A stretch of DNA of 64,000 nt. Origin: Tessaracoccus rhinocerotis. Its GTDB lineage: Bacteria > Actinomycetota > Actinomycetes > Propionibacteriales > Propionibacteriaceae. The stretch covers positions 1 to 64,000 of the forward strand of contig NZ_VKKG01000004.1 in the NCBI RefSeq assembly GCF_007197885.1, written 5' to 3'. The notes beneath the pieces were generated by a model. The model made no database searches. It was given only the letters and a program-made list of their open reading frames with translations, and was not told the DNA's origin. Made by a program: the position numbers and the translations under genes. This document shows, in pieces, positions 44,081 through 53,116 of this stretch. Numbering within the stretch: the stretch's first letter is position 1; every line of letters begins with the position of its first letter.

Positions 44081-44785
44081 ATGAAGGTACTCGCGGTTGG
44101 AGCACACCCGGACGATCTCGACATGCTCTGCGGGGGGACACTCGCGCGCTACGTCCGCGAGGGAGCAGCCGTCACGATGGCAACGGTCGCCAACGGGAAC
44201 CGCGGCTCGTTCGAGCACACCCGCGAGGAGATCGCGGCCATCCGCTACGACGAGGCGGCGGCCGCCGCGCGGGTCCTCGGCGCCGAGTACCGGTCCCTGG
44301 GGGTGGGGGACACCGAGATCAACTCGGCCGACCAGGCGCAGCTGTTGCTCGTGACCGAACTCGTCCGCTCCGTGGCTCCCGACGTCGTGATCACCCACTA
44401 CGGCGACGACTACATGCCCGACCACAACGAGACCTCCAGGCTCGTCGAGGCCGCCACCTTCTTCGCCACCGTCCCGCTGTACGAGACCGAGTCCGCGCCG
44501 ACGCAGACCGTCGCGCCGCTGTTCTACATGGACACCCTCGGCGGGGTCGGTTTCGTGCCCACCGAATACGTGGACATCACCGACGTGCACGAGCAGAAGC
44601 TCTCGGCCGTGGCGTGCCACACCAGCCAGGTCGGCTGGTTGCAGGACCACGACGGCGTCGACACCCTCGGCAACACCCGCATCGGGGATCTCTACCGGGG
44701 CAACCAGTGCGGTGTCACCGCCGCCGAGGGCTTCCGCCAGAGCGTGCACTACCTGCGGCTGACCACCAGGCGGCTGCTGCCGTAG
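44081..44785 (+). CDS. PIG-L (LmbE-like) family deacetylase
   Basis: A 234-residue zinc-dependent N-deacetylase. The metal site begins at AVGAHPDDLDMLCGGTLARY and is completed by YMPDHNETSRL; GDTEIN and THYGDDYMPDH are typical. The family removes acetyl groups from N-acetylglucosaminyl compounds. ATG at 44081 with AGGAG ahead. It shares an operator-bearing promoter region with the catabolic operon, so an N-acetylated amino-sugar substrate for that pathway is likely (inference). Convergent with mshB, another family member, 14 bp away. Confidence 0.87.
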   Translation: MKVLAVGAHPDDLDMLCGGTLARYVREGAAVTMATVANGNRGSFEHTREEIAAIRYDEAAAAARVLGAEYRSLGVGDTEINSADQAQLLLVTELVRSVAPDVVITHYGDDYMPDHNETSRLVEAATFFATVPLYETESAPTQTVAPLFYMDTLGGVGFVPTEYVDITDVHEQKLSAVACHTSQVGWLQDHDGVDTLGNTRIGDLYRGNQCGVTAAEGFRQSVHYLRLTTRRLLP

Positions 44786-44799
44786 GGCCGGGCGCGGGG

Positions 44800-45741
44800 T
44801 CAGTCGTCCAGGTCGAGGCCCGCGAACAGGTCCTCGGCGGGCCCCTCGCTCCGCGGGAACGGCACGCCGGCGGCGTAGAGGTACGCCTCGCCGGAGCCCT
44901 CGAGGCCACGCATGATCTCGAAGAACTGCCAGAACTCGTTGCCGGGGTCCACTTGGCTGCGGTGCGCCAAGAGCGCCTCGCTGGCCTGAGCGGCGTACTG
45001 GCCGTATGGGACCACGGCGACGATCTGCGACGGGTCGGCGCTGCGGTCGCGGCGGCTCTCCTGCTCCTCGGCGTCGTCGAACAGGCTGATGCCCTGCTCC
45101 TTGGCCACCTCCACGGCCCGGTGCCAGACCAGTGTGTTGTGGGTGCTCCAGAGCAGGCGCGGCACCTGCCAGGCCTCGCCCAGGTCCGGCCGGTGCGAGG
45201 GGACGCCGGCCAGCAGCGTCGCGTACATGGTGACGCGGTGGGCCTGGATGTGGTCGGGGTGGCCGTAGCCGCCGAAGGTGTCGTAGCTGCTGACCACGTG
45301 GGGTCGGCGGTCGCGGATGACCTCGACGAGGTGGTTGGCGGCCTCCAGGATGTCCGCGCTCCAGAACGCGCCGTCGGGCAGCTGCTCGTGCGGCGGCGGG
45401 CAGGCGTTGCCGAACTCGTCGCGGTCCATGCCCGAGTCGTGGTAACGCCCGGGGCCTCCGAGCCAGACGTGGTCGTCCACGCCCATGATGCCGAGGGCGG
45501 CGGCGAGCTCCTCGATGCGGTGCTTGCCGAGTTCGGACGGGCTGAAGTGCGCCCAGTCATCGACCAGGATCTCGCCCATCTCCCCGAGGGTGCACGTGAC
45601 CAGCGTCACCTGGGCGCCCTCTGCCACGTACCGGCTGAGGGACCCGGCCGACTGGCTGGACTCGTCGTCTGGATGCGCATGGACGAAAAGGATGCGGCCG
45701 TTGTTAGTCACGTCTCCCAACCCTAGTCCGTCTCGTTCCAC
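44800..45741 (-). CDS. mshB: MshB, GlcNAc-inositol deacetylase of mycothiol biosynthesis
   Basis: A 313-residue PIG-L-family enzyme matching the MshB pattern: ILFVHAHPDDESSQSAGSLS (zinc His/Asp), VTLVTCTLGEMGEI, WLGGPGRYHDSGM and YDTFGGYGHPDHIQAHRVT. MshB deacetylates 1-O-(2-acetamido-2-deoxy-alpha-D-glucopyranosyl)-D-myo-inositol in the mycothiol pathway. The start is uncertain: GTG at 45741 has GAGG five bases upstream and directly follows the stop of the preceding gene, but GTG at 45711 gives the more usual N-terminus (VTNNGRILF). Upstream gene is a membrane-anchored unknown, likely co-transcribed. Confidence 0.9.
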   Translation of the reverse strand: MERDGLGLGDVTNNGRILFVHAHPDDESSQSAGSLSRYVAEGAQVTLVTCTLGEMGEILVDDWAHFSPSELGKHRIEELAAALGIMGVDDHVWLGGPGRYHDSGMDRDEFGNACPPPHEQLPDGAFWSADILEAANHLVEVIRDRRPHVVSSYDTFGGYGHPDHIQAHRVTMYATLLAGVPSHRPDLGEAWQVPRLLWSTHNTLVWHRAVEVAKEQGISLFDDAEEQESRRDRSADPSQIVAVVPYGQYAAQASEALLAHRSQVDPGNEFWQFFEIMRGLEGSGEAYLYAAGVPFPRSEGPAEDLFAGLDLDD

Positions 45742-45748
45742 ATGAGCC

Positions 45749-46537
45749 TCAACTCGTGAGGTCCTCGTACAGGCGACGCAGTTCCTCCCCCATCCGCTCG
45801 GCGCTGCGCGCGGCGTCGCGACGCTGGACCCCCAGCTCGGTGAGGCGGAGGCTGAGGTTGCGCACGCCGTCGGTCAGTACGCAGCTGGTCCAGCCGGGGG
45901 TGGAGGCCAGGTCCGTCTCGGAAGGCAGGCCCGTCTCCGCGTCCAGGGTGACGACCGTTGACTGGAGCGTGCACACCACGTCGGTGGAGGAGTACGAGAC
46001 CACCACGGGCAGGCCCGCGGAGCCAGCCGGGGCGCTCCCGGTGGAGGGCAGCGACGGGGGCAGGATCCCGTTCAGGATCGTGTACTCCACCCCGCTGCCG
46101 CCCACGGAGTAGAACATGCCCGCGCCGTCGCCCCCGTAGGCGAAGCGGAATCCCTCGACCTGTCGGGCGAAGTTGGCGTCGAGCCGTCCCACGGCCTCGG
46201 TGTCGTTCAGGTCGCGCGGGAGGAGGTCGTCACGCAGCAGGCCGAGCACCTCGCGCGGGAAGACGTCGGGGGTGATGGGCAGGGAGTCTCCGGACCCGTT
46301 GCTGGCGTTCAGGGCGATGACGGTGCCCACGACGCCGACGGCGATCCCGAGTGTTGCGGCGATTGCCAGGTCGAGGCGGCCGCGCTTCGGCGCCTCCTCG
46401 GGCGGGTCGAGGACGTCGCCCAGCTCCACCAGCTCCGGCTCGCGTTCGTCGTCGCCCCACACCGACCGGTGGGGCGTGCGGTGCACGTCCGTTCCACCGG
46501 GGTGACTGCCCGGCCGTTGGAACGGCTCGTCCGACAT
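45749..46537 (-). CDS. Membrane-anchored protein of unknown function next to mshB
   Basis: A 262-residue protein. Residues 1-55 are hydrophilic and acidic; one transmembrane segment follows (LDLAIAATLGIAVGVVGTVI, about 55-76); the remainder is an external domain with two cysteines (VVCTLQST and WTSCVLTD) that could pair, and an amphipathic C-terminal helix (RRDAARSAERMGEELRRLYE). I do not recognise the family. Its stop lies just before mshB, so the two are probably co-transcribed. Function unknown. Confidence 0.7.
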   Translation of the reverse strand: MSDEPFQRPGSHPGGTDVHRTPHRSVWGDDEREPELVELGDVLDPPEEAPKRGRLDLAIAATLGIAVGVVGTVIALNASNGSGDSLPITPDVFPREVLGLLRDDLLPRDLNDTEAVGRLDANFARQVEGFRFAYGGDGAGMFYSVGGSGVEYTILNGILPPSLPSTGSAPAGSAGLPVVVSYSSTDVVCTLQSTVVTLDAETGLPSETDLASTPGWTSCVLTDGVRNLSLRLTELGVQRRDAARSAERMGEELRRLYEDLTS

Positions 46538-46596
46538 GGGGCGATTCTACGCCCCGGGCCGGCGTCCGAACAGGGCTGAGGGCGACGTCGCGCCGA

Positions 46597-46662
46597 CCCC
46601 AGCGCAACAGTGTCGCGCAAGGCGTCGACCACGGCGCCCAGCGCAACACTGTCGCGCTGGGG
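46597..46662. repeat. Large imperfect inverted repeat downstream of the CBS-domain gene
   Basis: CCCCAGCGC (46597-46605) pairs with GCGCTGGGG (46654-46662). Inside, GCGCAACAGTGTCGCGC and GCGCAACACTGTCGCGC are near-identical 17-bp units. The arms are about 22 bp with two mismatches. It lies in the 140-bp gap after the gene ending at 46678 and could be a terminator or a repeat element. Confidence 0.6.
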
Positions 46663-46677
46663 CCGCGGTCGCTTCGG

Positions 46678-47745
46678 TCAGACCGTCCGATGCGGGTGTG
46701 CGCTCTTCACCGACGGCGCGCGCTCGGCCCCGGCGGCGGGCGTGGTCTGCCGGATTGGCAGCATCCGCAGCATGATGTCGGTCACGGACAGCAACCCGGT
46801 CTCGACGCCGTCCTCGCACACCAGCGCGAGCTGGGTGCCGCCCTCGCGCATCTCACGCAGCGCCTGGGCCAGCGGCGTGGCGGCATCCAGGACGAGCGCC
46901 TGGCGTGCGAGCGAGCCGGCGGTCTGGCCCTGGGCCGCGTCCTGGAGGGTGTCACGCACGTGCACCACGCCGCTCGTGCGCCCGTCCTCGCGCACGATGA
47001 TGCGACGGTGGGCGCTGTCGATGCTGGCCTGCTGGATCTCGGCGACGGTCGCGTCGGGGCGCACCCACGTGATGTCGTCGTGGACGGCGACGTCGGCCAC
47101 CGTGAGCTCCCGCAGGTCGAGAGCGCTGGCGAGGGTGGCCCGGTAGCCGGCGTCCAGTGCCCCGACGTTGGCGGAGTGCTCCACGAGGTGGCGCAGGCTG
47201 TCTGGGTCCTGCCCGCTGGACAGCTCGTCCACCACGGGCGAGCCGGCCTTGTGGACGAGCCAGTTCGCGGCGCCGTTGAGCGCCTTCAGGGCCGGTCGGG
47301 TGACCGCCATGAACGCGCGCATCGGCAGGGACAGGAGCATCGCGGACTTCTCCGGATGCGCGATCGCCCACGACTTCGGCGCCATCTCGCCCACCACGAG
47401 GTGCAGGAAGGTGACGAGGAACAGCGCCAGCACGAAGGCGACGACGTCGGCCACGGCCACCGGCATGCCCGTCAGATCCAGCACGGGCATGAGCGCGTGG
47501 TGGACCGCGGGCTTGGTGATGGCACCGAGCGCCAGCGTGCACACGGTGATGCCCAACTGGGAGCCAGCGAGCAGCAGGGTCAGCTCTGAGGAGTTCTTCA
47601 GGGCCGCGCGGCCGGCCGCCGACTCCTTGGCGGCCTGCTCCAGGCGGTGCCGCTTGGCCGACATCAGCGCGAACTCGGCGGCCACGAAGAAGGCGGACAG
47701 GAAGATGATGACGACGGTCCAGATGGTCACCCACATGCCGCTCAT
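46678..47745 (-). CDS. CNNM-domain / CBS-pair membrane protein (short form)
   Basis: A 355-residue protein: a four-helix DUF21/CNNM domain (residues 1-190; FFVAAEFALMSAKRHRLEQA, HLVVGEMAPKSWAIAHPEKS) and a CBS pair (about 210-330), without the CorC_HlyC domain of the upstream gene. Family members transport or sense Mg2+/Co2+. Start at 47745 overlaps the stop of the upstream paralogue by 4 bp (ATGA). Confidence 0.88.
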   Translation of the reverse strand: MSGMWVTIWTVVIIFLSAFFVAAEFALMSAKRHRLEQAAKESAAGRAALKNSSELTLLLAGSQLGITVCTLALGAITKPAVHHALMPVLDLTGMPVAVADVVAFVLALFLVTFLHLVVGEMAPKSWAIAHPEKSAMLLSLPMRAFMAVTRPALKALNGAANWLVHKAGSPVVDELSSGQDPDSLRHLVEHSANVGALDAGYRATLASALDLRELTVADVAVHDDITWVRPDATVAEIQQASIDSAHRRIIVREDGRTSGVVHVRDTLQDAAQGQTAGSLARQALVLDAATPLAQALREMREGGTQLALVCEDGVETGLLSVTDIMLRMLPIRQTTPAAGAERAPSVKSAHPHRTV

Positions 47746-49103
47746 GACTCCACCCCCTCGTCGCCGGACTCGGGCATCGTCAGTTCGATCAGTGAGGGCA
47801 CGTGGTTGTCGATTTCCAACACCTTCGCAGTCAGGAACCGTGGCTCTGGGTCGGACTCGGTCAGGTCCTCGGGCGAGGGCGGCAGTTCCACGCGGGTGGT
47901 GTCGCCCTCCTTGGGGAGGCCGCCGAAGTGCTGGATCACGAGCCCGGCGACGGTCTCGTAGTCGCCGCGCGGCAGGCCTTGGTGGATGGTGCGCTCGACC
48001 TCGTCGACGTGCACCTCGCCGCTGACCTGCCACACCCCCTCGCCGAGGTCGTCGAGTTCCTCCGGTGCCGAGGGGTCGTGCTCGTCGGTGATGTCACCGA
48101 CGACCTCCTCGGCCAGGTCCTCGATGGTGATGATGCCGGCGAAGCCGCCGTACTCGTCGACGACGCAGGCCAACTGCTCGCCCGCCTCGTCCATCAGGGT
48201 CAGCGCGTCGGGCAGGGCCATCGACTCAGCCACGACGAGCGGCTCGGCGGCCAGTTCCTCGATGGGGCGGTCGCGGTCATTGCCCGCGGAGAGCACGTGG
48301 GTGAGGTGGATGATGCCGATGATCTTGTCGTCCTCGTCCACGACGGGGTAGCGGGTGTGGCCGGTGGCCATCAGTTCCCGCACCTCGGAGGTGGGCGTCC
48401 CGGCGCGCACCACGTCGATCCGCGGCCGCGGGATCATGGCGTGCTCGGCGTCGCGGTTGGGGAAGTCCAGGATGCGGTCCAGCAGGATGGACAGCTCGGG
48501 GGACAGGTCGCCGGTCTCGCGGGAGGCGTCGATGAGGCGCTCCAGGTCACGCGCCGTGGCGGAGTGCTCGACGTCGTGGACGGGCTGGATGCGCAGCAGC
48601 TTCAGCAGCCCCTCGGCGGCGCGGTCGAACACCCAGATCAGGGGTCCGAAGATCGCCAGGTAGATCTGGGTGCTGCGGGCCAGCCAACCGGCCACCTTGG
48701 TGGAGTTGGCGATGGAGTAGTTCTTGGGGAACAGCTCACCGAACAGCATCTGGATGAACGTGGAGTAGGCGATTGCCAGCACGCCGCCGATGCCGACGGC
48801 GATCGCGGTGGTGGCGCCCGGCGCCAGTTCCGCCAGGGCCTGGCCGATCAGCGGCTCGGCGACGTAGCCCACCAGCAGCCCGGTCACGGTGATGCCCAGC
48901 TGGGCGCCGGAGAGCATGAAGGAGGTGCGCCGCGTGATGTCCAGGCTGCGTGCGGCGGCTGCATCGCCCGCAGCGGCGCGGGCCTGCAACTTGGAGCGGT
49001 CTACCGCCATGTAGGCGAACTCCTGGGCCACGAAGTATCCGGTGGCGACGGTGATCAGCAGGACCACCACCAGGCCCACGAGCAGTGACACGACCGGTGT
49101 CAT
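47742..49103 (-). CDS. CNNM/CorC-family protein (DUF21, CBS pair, CorC_HlyC)
   Basis: A 453-residue membrane protein. DUF21/CNNM domain residues 1-195 (GYFVAQEFAYMAVDRSKLQA, MLFGELFPKNYSIANSTKVA), CBS pair about 205-335 (MIPRPRIDVVRAGTPTSEVR, ACVVDEYGGFAGIITIEDLA), and a C-terminal CorC_HlyC domain (WQVSGEVHVDEVERTIHQGL). It forms a two-gene operon with the short paralogue, a pairing common in actinobacteria. Divergent from the response regulator gene. Confidence 0.9.
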   Translation of the reverse strand: MTPVVSLLVGLVVVLLITVATGYFVAQEFAYMAVDRSKLQARAAAGDAAAARSLDITRRTSFMLSGAQLGITVTGLLVGYVAEPLIGQALAELAPGATTAIAVGIGGVLAIAYSTFIQMLFGELFPKNYSIANSTKVAGWLARSTQIYLAIFGPLIWVFDRAAEGLLKLLRIQPVHDVEHSATARDLERLIDASRETGDLSPELSILLDRILDFPNRDAEHAMIPRPRIDVVRAGTPTSEVRELMATGHTRYPVVDEDDKIIGIIHLTHVLSAGNDRDRPIEELAAEPLVVAESMALPDALTLMDEAGEQLACVVDEYGGFAGIITIEDLAEEVVGDITDEHDPSAPEELDDLGEGVWQVSGEVHVDEVERTIHQGLPRGDYETVAGLVIQHFGGLPKEGDTTRVELPPSPEDLTESDPEPRFLTAKVLEIDNHVPSLIELTMPESGDEGVES

Positions 49104-49351
49104 CGGGGTGCCCCCATCCTCGGGGGCCTGAGACTATGGGATTTCATCTCTCGGCCCCCCGGGTAGACGGGGGCTCGGGTTGGGACGGGTGGTCCATGAT
49201 GCCTCTCGACGTGTGACGTTTCCGCCGATTCTAACGTCTCCCAGACACAGCGCCCGTGCGTTAGCACAGGGCGGGGCTTCACGCCACGGGGCCACGCGGG
49301 GTAAACTACACGCAAGTTTGCGGGGTTCGTCGGGGGGAGCTGGAGGTCGGA

Positions 49352-50229
<878 letters not shown>

Positions 50230-50254
<25 letters not shown>

Positions 50255-50652
50255 CCCCGGCTGGTTCGTTCGGTCACGCCCTCGACGAACGCCCGTAACC
50301 GGGCGTTGGTCTCCTCGGCGAGCACCTTCAGCTCCAGGATGGCCGAGGACAACTTGTCGTTGCACAGCCACGCCACGTCGGCCAGGGGGTTCTCCTCGAC
50401 GGTCTCCTGCAGTTCGCTGACCAGCTCGGCCAGGGCGGCGGCCCCCGCCATCGCCGACGACGTGCGCAGGCTGAGCGCGGCGTCGTGCCAGTCCTCGAGG
50501 TCATGGGCGGCGAGGGCGTGCTCCACGCGCGCGATCCGGCTCTGGAGCAGGTCCGCGTACCGGTCCACGAACGTGCACAGAAGAACTGGGTCGCCGAGAT
50601 CGTCTCCCAGGCGACCCAGTACTCGCGCATCGAGGACGGGCACAGTGCTCAT
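50230..50652 (-). CDS. Hpt-like protein lacking the phosphorylatable histidine
   Basis: A 140-residue, mostly helical protein. The segment WHDAALSLRTSSAMAGAAAL aligns with the Hpt core (A-H-x-L-K-G-x-x-x-x-x-G), but the His position is Leu and the Gly that follows the Lys is replaced. Thus it resembles an Hpt fold without phosphotransfer. A role as a docking or inhibitory partner of the overlapping response regulator is possible. ATG at 50652 without a clear ribosome binding site. Convergent overlap of 25 bp with the regulator gene. Confidence 0.65.
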
Positions 50653-50708
50653 AGGCCAATGATCGACGTCCAGACGCGAGTCTCGCCCCCGTAATCCCGA
50701 AGGTTCCC

Positions 50709-50768
50709 CTCAAGTCAGACTCAAGATCAACCAAGGCTCAACCGAAACTCAAGTTCCACTCATATGAT
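50709..50768 (+). promoter_or_regulatory. Direct-repeat activator sites and -10 of the SipW operon promoter
   Basis: CTCAAG or CTCAAC occurs at 50709, 50720, 50737 and 50748, i.e. two pairs with 11-bp phasing, the arrangement used by OmpR/PhoB-type dimers. TATGAT at 50763-50768 is a near-consensus -10; the last repeat stands where a -35 would be, and no TTGACA-like hexamer is present. This looks like an activator-dependent promoter reading right, with a start near 50775. The pseudo-Hpt start at 50652 is also close and could be affected. Confidence 0.6.
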
Positions 50769-50868
50769 GTCTGCCGCGAACATTGTTGCAACCTTTTGGC
50801 AGATCTGCCGCAGTCCTTGAGGGGGTGGCGGTTGAGTGATGCGTGTCGGAGGAACCCAGCGGGGTTCT

Positions 50869-50984
50869 CGGGGGAAAGCCCCGGGTTCCCTCCGGCGTCC
50901 AGGAGCACGAGCAGACTGGTTTGACGCCCAGCATTCGGGGGAAAGCAGCACCAGGGGTTGCCTGCGGATCGCAGGAGCAATCAG
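50869..50984 (+). ncRNA. Candidate structured leader RNA with two related modules
   Basis: Two modules, 50869-50914 and 50936-50984, share CGGGGGAAAGC at the 5' end and the block GGGTT-x-CCT-x-CGG-xxx-CAGGAGCA at the 3' end, with an indel between the blocks. The second folds into CCTGCG-GAT-CGCAGG. They lie in the roughly 530-nt stretch between the inferred promoter start and the first gene of the SipW operon. No known riboswitch class fits by eye. Transcription is inferred only. Confidence 0.35.
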
Positions 50985-51302
50985 GGGGCGGCGGCGTCAC
51001 CGGTCTGTTCGTGTTTTGTGTGCGGTCCCGCCCGCGACGGATCGTCGTGTCCCAGTGCATCGCCAGCGCCAACCTGACCCCGCCGCAAATCGATACCAAA
51101 CCGTGACGTACGATCGTCCACGAGATGCGAAGCCTCTCGCGCGAGTACTGCCGACCAGCAGTAGCGTGCCGACAGTTGCAGTCCTCCCCCGCCCCCAGAT
51201 CCGCAAGCCAGGCAAAATTTCTGCAATCTTGCGTATCCGTTTACAGGGTCCTGAGGTCCGGGTGGTTGAATGCGGAACAACACGAACACCACAAGGAGAT
51301 TC
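50985..51302 (+). other. Remainder of the SipW-operon leader
   Basis: About 320 bp without a supported gene. It contains runs rich in CCCCCGCCCCC (about 51187) and ends in the strong ribosome binding site AAGGAGATTC before ATG 51303. A second promoter may be present close to the gene (AAAATTTCTGCAATCTTGCG region near 51214), but no convincing hexamer pair is seen. Confidence 0.4.
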
Positions 51303-51839
51303 ATGAACAAGATGATCAAGGGCGCCGTGGTCGCAGGCCTGGGCGTCGCACTGCTGCTGGGCGGCGGCGGCACCCTGGCCTACTGGAACCAGGCCGTCGA
51401 ATCCGAGGCCGGCGTCGTCGCTGCAGGTGACCTGAACCTCGTCTCGCAGGGCGAGACCTGGACCTCCGACGCCACCGGCACCATCGCGGACATCGCGGAG
51501 TATCGCGTCGTGCCCGGTGAGACGCTCACCTTCTCGCAGGAGCTCGAAGTCACCCTCGTCGGGGACCAGATGCAGGCCGAGCTCACGGTGGACGGTGCCG
51601 TCAACCAGGGCTTCGTCGACGGCACCGTGGACATCACGGGACCCGAGATCACCGATGCGGCCGGTAACGCCATCGCGCCCGTCCTCAAACCGGCCGCGGA
51701 CTCCGACACCGTCACGGTCACGGCGAGCGTCACCTTCGTCTTCAGCGCGGAGACAACGGACAGGCAGAGCACCAACGCCAGCTACGACTTCAGCCAGGTC
51801 AGGTTCGTGCTGTCCCAGCTGTCCCCGAGCCAGGCCTGA
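51303..51839 (+). CDS. Alternate-type signal peptide protein, TasA/CalY-like
   Basis: A 178-residue secreted protein. The N-terminus MNKMIKGAVVAGLGVALLLG-GGGTLAYWNQAV has a glycine-rich hydrophobic core and the L-A-Y-W motif at the exit, which is the SipW-type signal seen in TasA/camelysin relatives. The rest is acidic and predicted beta-rich (AGDLNLVSQGETWTSDATGT, ELTVDGAVNQGFVDGTVDIT). ATG at 51303 with AAGGAG. Head of a four-gene operon with a SipW peptidase; likely a major secreted, possibly fibre-forming, surface protein (inference). Confidence 0.85.
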   Translation: MNKMIKGAVVAGLGVALLLGGGGTLAYWNQAVESEAGVVAAGDLNLVSQGETWTSDATGTIADIAEYRVVPGETLTFSQELEVTLVGDQMQAELTVDGAVNQGFVDGTVDITGPEITDAAGNAIAPVLKPAADSDTVTVTASVTFVFSAETTDRQSTNASYDFSQVRFVLSQLSPSQA

Positions 51840-51883
51840 GCCGCGTCGCAGCCTGAGCGTCCCCGAACCCGGAAGGAGAACCC

Positions 51884-52435
51884 GTGAAGCCACGAACCGT
51901 GCTGCGAGTGGCCGCCGCCATGGTTGCTGCCTTGGCTGTGGGTGCCTTCTCGGTGCGGGTGACGTGGGCACTGTGGAACGTGGCGGTCTCCAGTGGCGCC
52001 CAGAGCGTCCGGGCTGCGGACTTCCAGATCAATGTGAACGGCAGCCCGACGATCATCGACGGCTCCGAGGTGACCGTGTCACTCGGTGCCGCCGGGCCAC
52101 TCGTCCCGGGTGCCACCGTCCACCAGGCGGTCAATGTGACCGTCCCCACCACCGCCAGCGCCGACTTCACCGTGGCGGCCACGCTGGGGGCGCCGCAGGT
52201 GGTGGACGCCTCCGTCGCCTCGCTGCCGGAGTACCTCGAGGCCCTCGTGGGCGTCGCGCCCGCCTCGGGTCTGTGTGAGGACGTCGCCGTGTGGTCCGAC
52301 TCGGCCACCGCCGAGATCGCCAAGGGTGGGGCGGCCGGATTCTGTCTGCGCGTCACCATGCTGGCGGGGGCGCCCAGAGATCTCCAGGGCGCAACGGGCT
52401 CCATCAAGATGCCGGTCACCGTCAGGCAGGTGTGA
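51884..52435 (+). CDS. Secreted protein, second SipW-type substrate
   Basis: A 183-residue secreted protein. The signal region MKPRTVLRVAAAMVAALAVG-AFSVRVTWALWNVAV carries the same W-A-L-W-N motif as the first gene's L-A-Y-W-N. The mature part is beta-rich, with two cysteines (GLCEDVAV, GFCLRVTM) that could form a disulphide. GTG at 51884 with GGAGAACCC upstream. It begins 44 bp after the TasA-like gene and ends 3 bp before sipW. Confidence 0.8.
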   Translation: MKPRTVLRVAAAMVAALAVGAFSVRVTWALWNVAVSSGAQSVRAADFQINVNGSPTIIDGSEVTVSLGAAGPLVPGATVHQAVNVTVPTTASADFTVAATLGAPQVVDASVASLPEYLEALVGVAPASGLCEDVAVWSDSATAEIAKGGAAGFCLRVTMLAGAPRDLQGATGSIKMPVTVRQV

Positions 52436-52438
52436 TCC

Positions 52439-53116
52439 GTGTCCCAGGTGAAGGGGGATCCGCGTCGGGCACCCACGTTCGTGAGAGGGGCCGCTGCCGC
52501 GGGCCCGCGCAGGGCTCCTGCCGTGGTACTGCGCCTGCTGGGGCAGGGCGTCTCGCTCCTGCTGTTGTGCGCCGCGGTGCTGGCGGCCCTGGTCATGATC
52601 GTGGTCCCGTTCGCAACTGGTTCGCAGACCTACGTGGTCCTCACCGGCTCCATGGCTCCCGGCTACCCGCCGGGCACCCTGGTGGTGGTCAGGCCGCACG
52701 ACTTCGGAGCGCTGCGGGTGGGCGACGTCGTCACTTACCAGCTCACCTCGGGCCAGCCGGAAGTGGTCACCCATCGCATCGTCGCCCTCACCTCCGACCA
52801 GCAGGGCGAGCGGCTCCTGATCACCCGGGGCGACGCCAACGACCTCGACGATCCAGAGCCGGTGCGGGAGGTCCAGGTCCGCGGCAAGCTGTTCTACGCA
52901 GTGCCGTATGCAGGCTTCCTCGCCAATGCGCTCCAGACCAACCGGGGTGCCGCGGTCAACATCCTGGCGGTGGCCCTCATCGGCTACGGGTCCATCACCG
53001 TCGTCCGGGGGGTGCTGGGGCGCAGACGCGAACCGCACGATGCCACCGGCTCCCCGGAGGCTGCCGGGACAAGGGTGGCCGCCAAGGTGGAGGCCGACGC
53101 GAGGGGGACCGAATGA
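52439..53116 (+). CDS. sipW: SipW-type (ER-type) signal peptidase I
   Basis: A 225-residue peptidase. Transmembrane segments at about 36-58 and 165-185. The catalytic Ser71 is in VVLTGSMAPGYPPG, and the second catalytic residue is His112 in VVTHRIVAL, characteristic of the SipW/ER type, whereas typical bacterial enzymes use Lys. GDANDLDDPEPV is the conserved acidic box. GTG at 52439. It should process the secreted neighbours, which carry unusual signal peptides. The next gene overlaps it by 4 bp. Confidence 0.9.
   Translation: MSQVKGDPRRAPTFVRGAAAAGPRRAPAVVLRLLGQGVSLLLLCAAVLAALVMIVVPFATGSQTYVVLTGSMAPGYPPGTLVVVRPHDFGALRVGDVVTYQLTSGQPEVVTHRIVALTSDQQGERLLITRGDANDLDDPEPVREVQVRGKLFYAVPYAGFLANALQTNRGAAVNILAVALIGYGSITVVRGVLGRRREPHDATGSPEAAGTRVAAKVEADARGTE

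Noticed and set aside
50869-50984. A ydaO (c-di-AMP), glycine or cobalamin riboswitch
   Set aside because: The conserved cores remembered for these classes (GGTGAATCC for ydaO, CTCTCAGGC for glycine, AGCCAGGAGACC for cobalamin) are not present; only loose resemblance such as AGGAGCA is seen.
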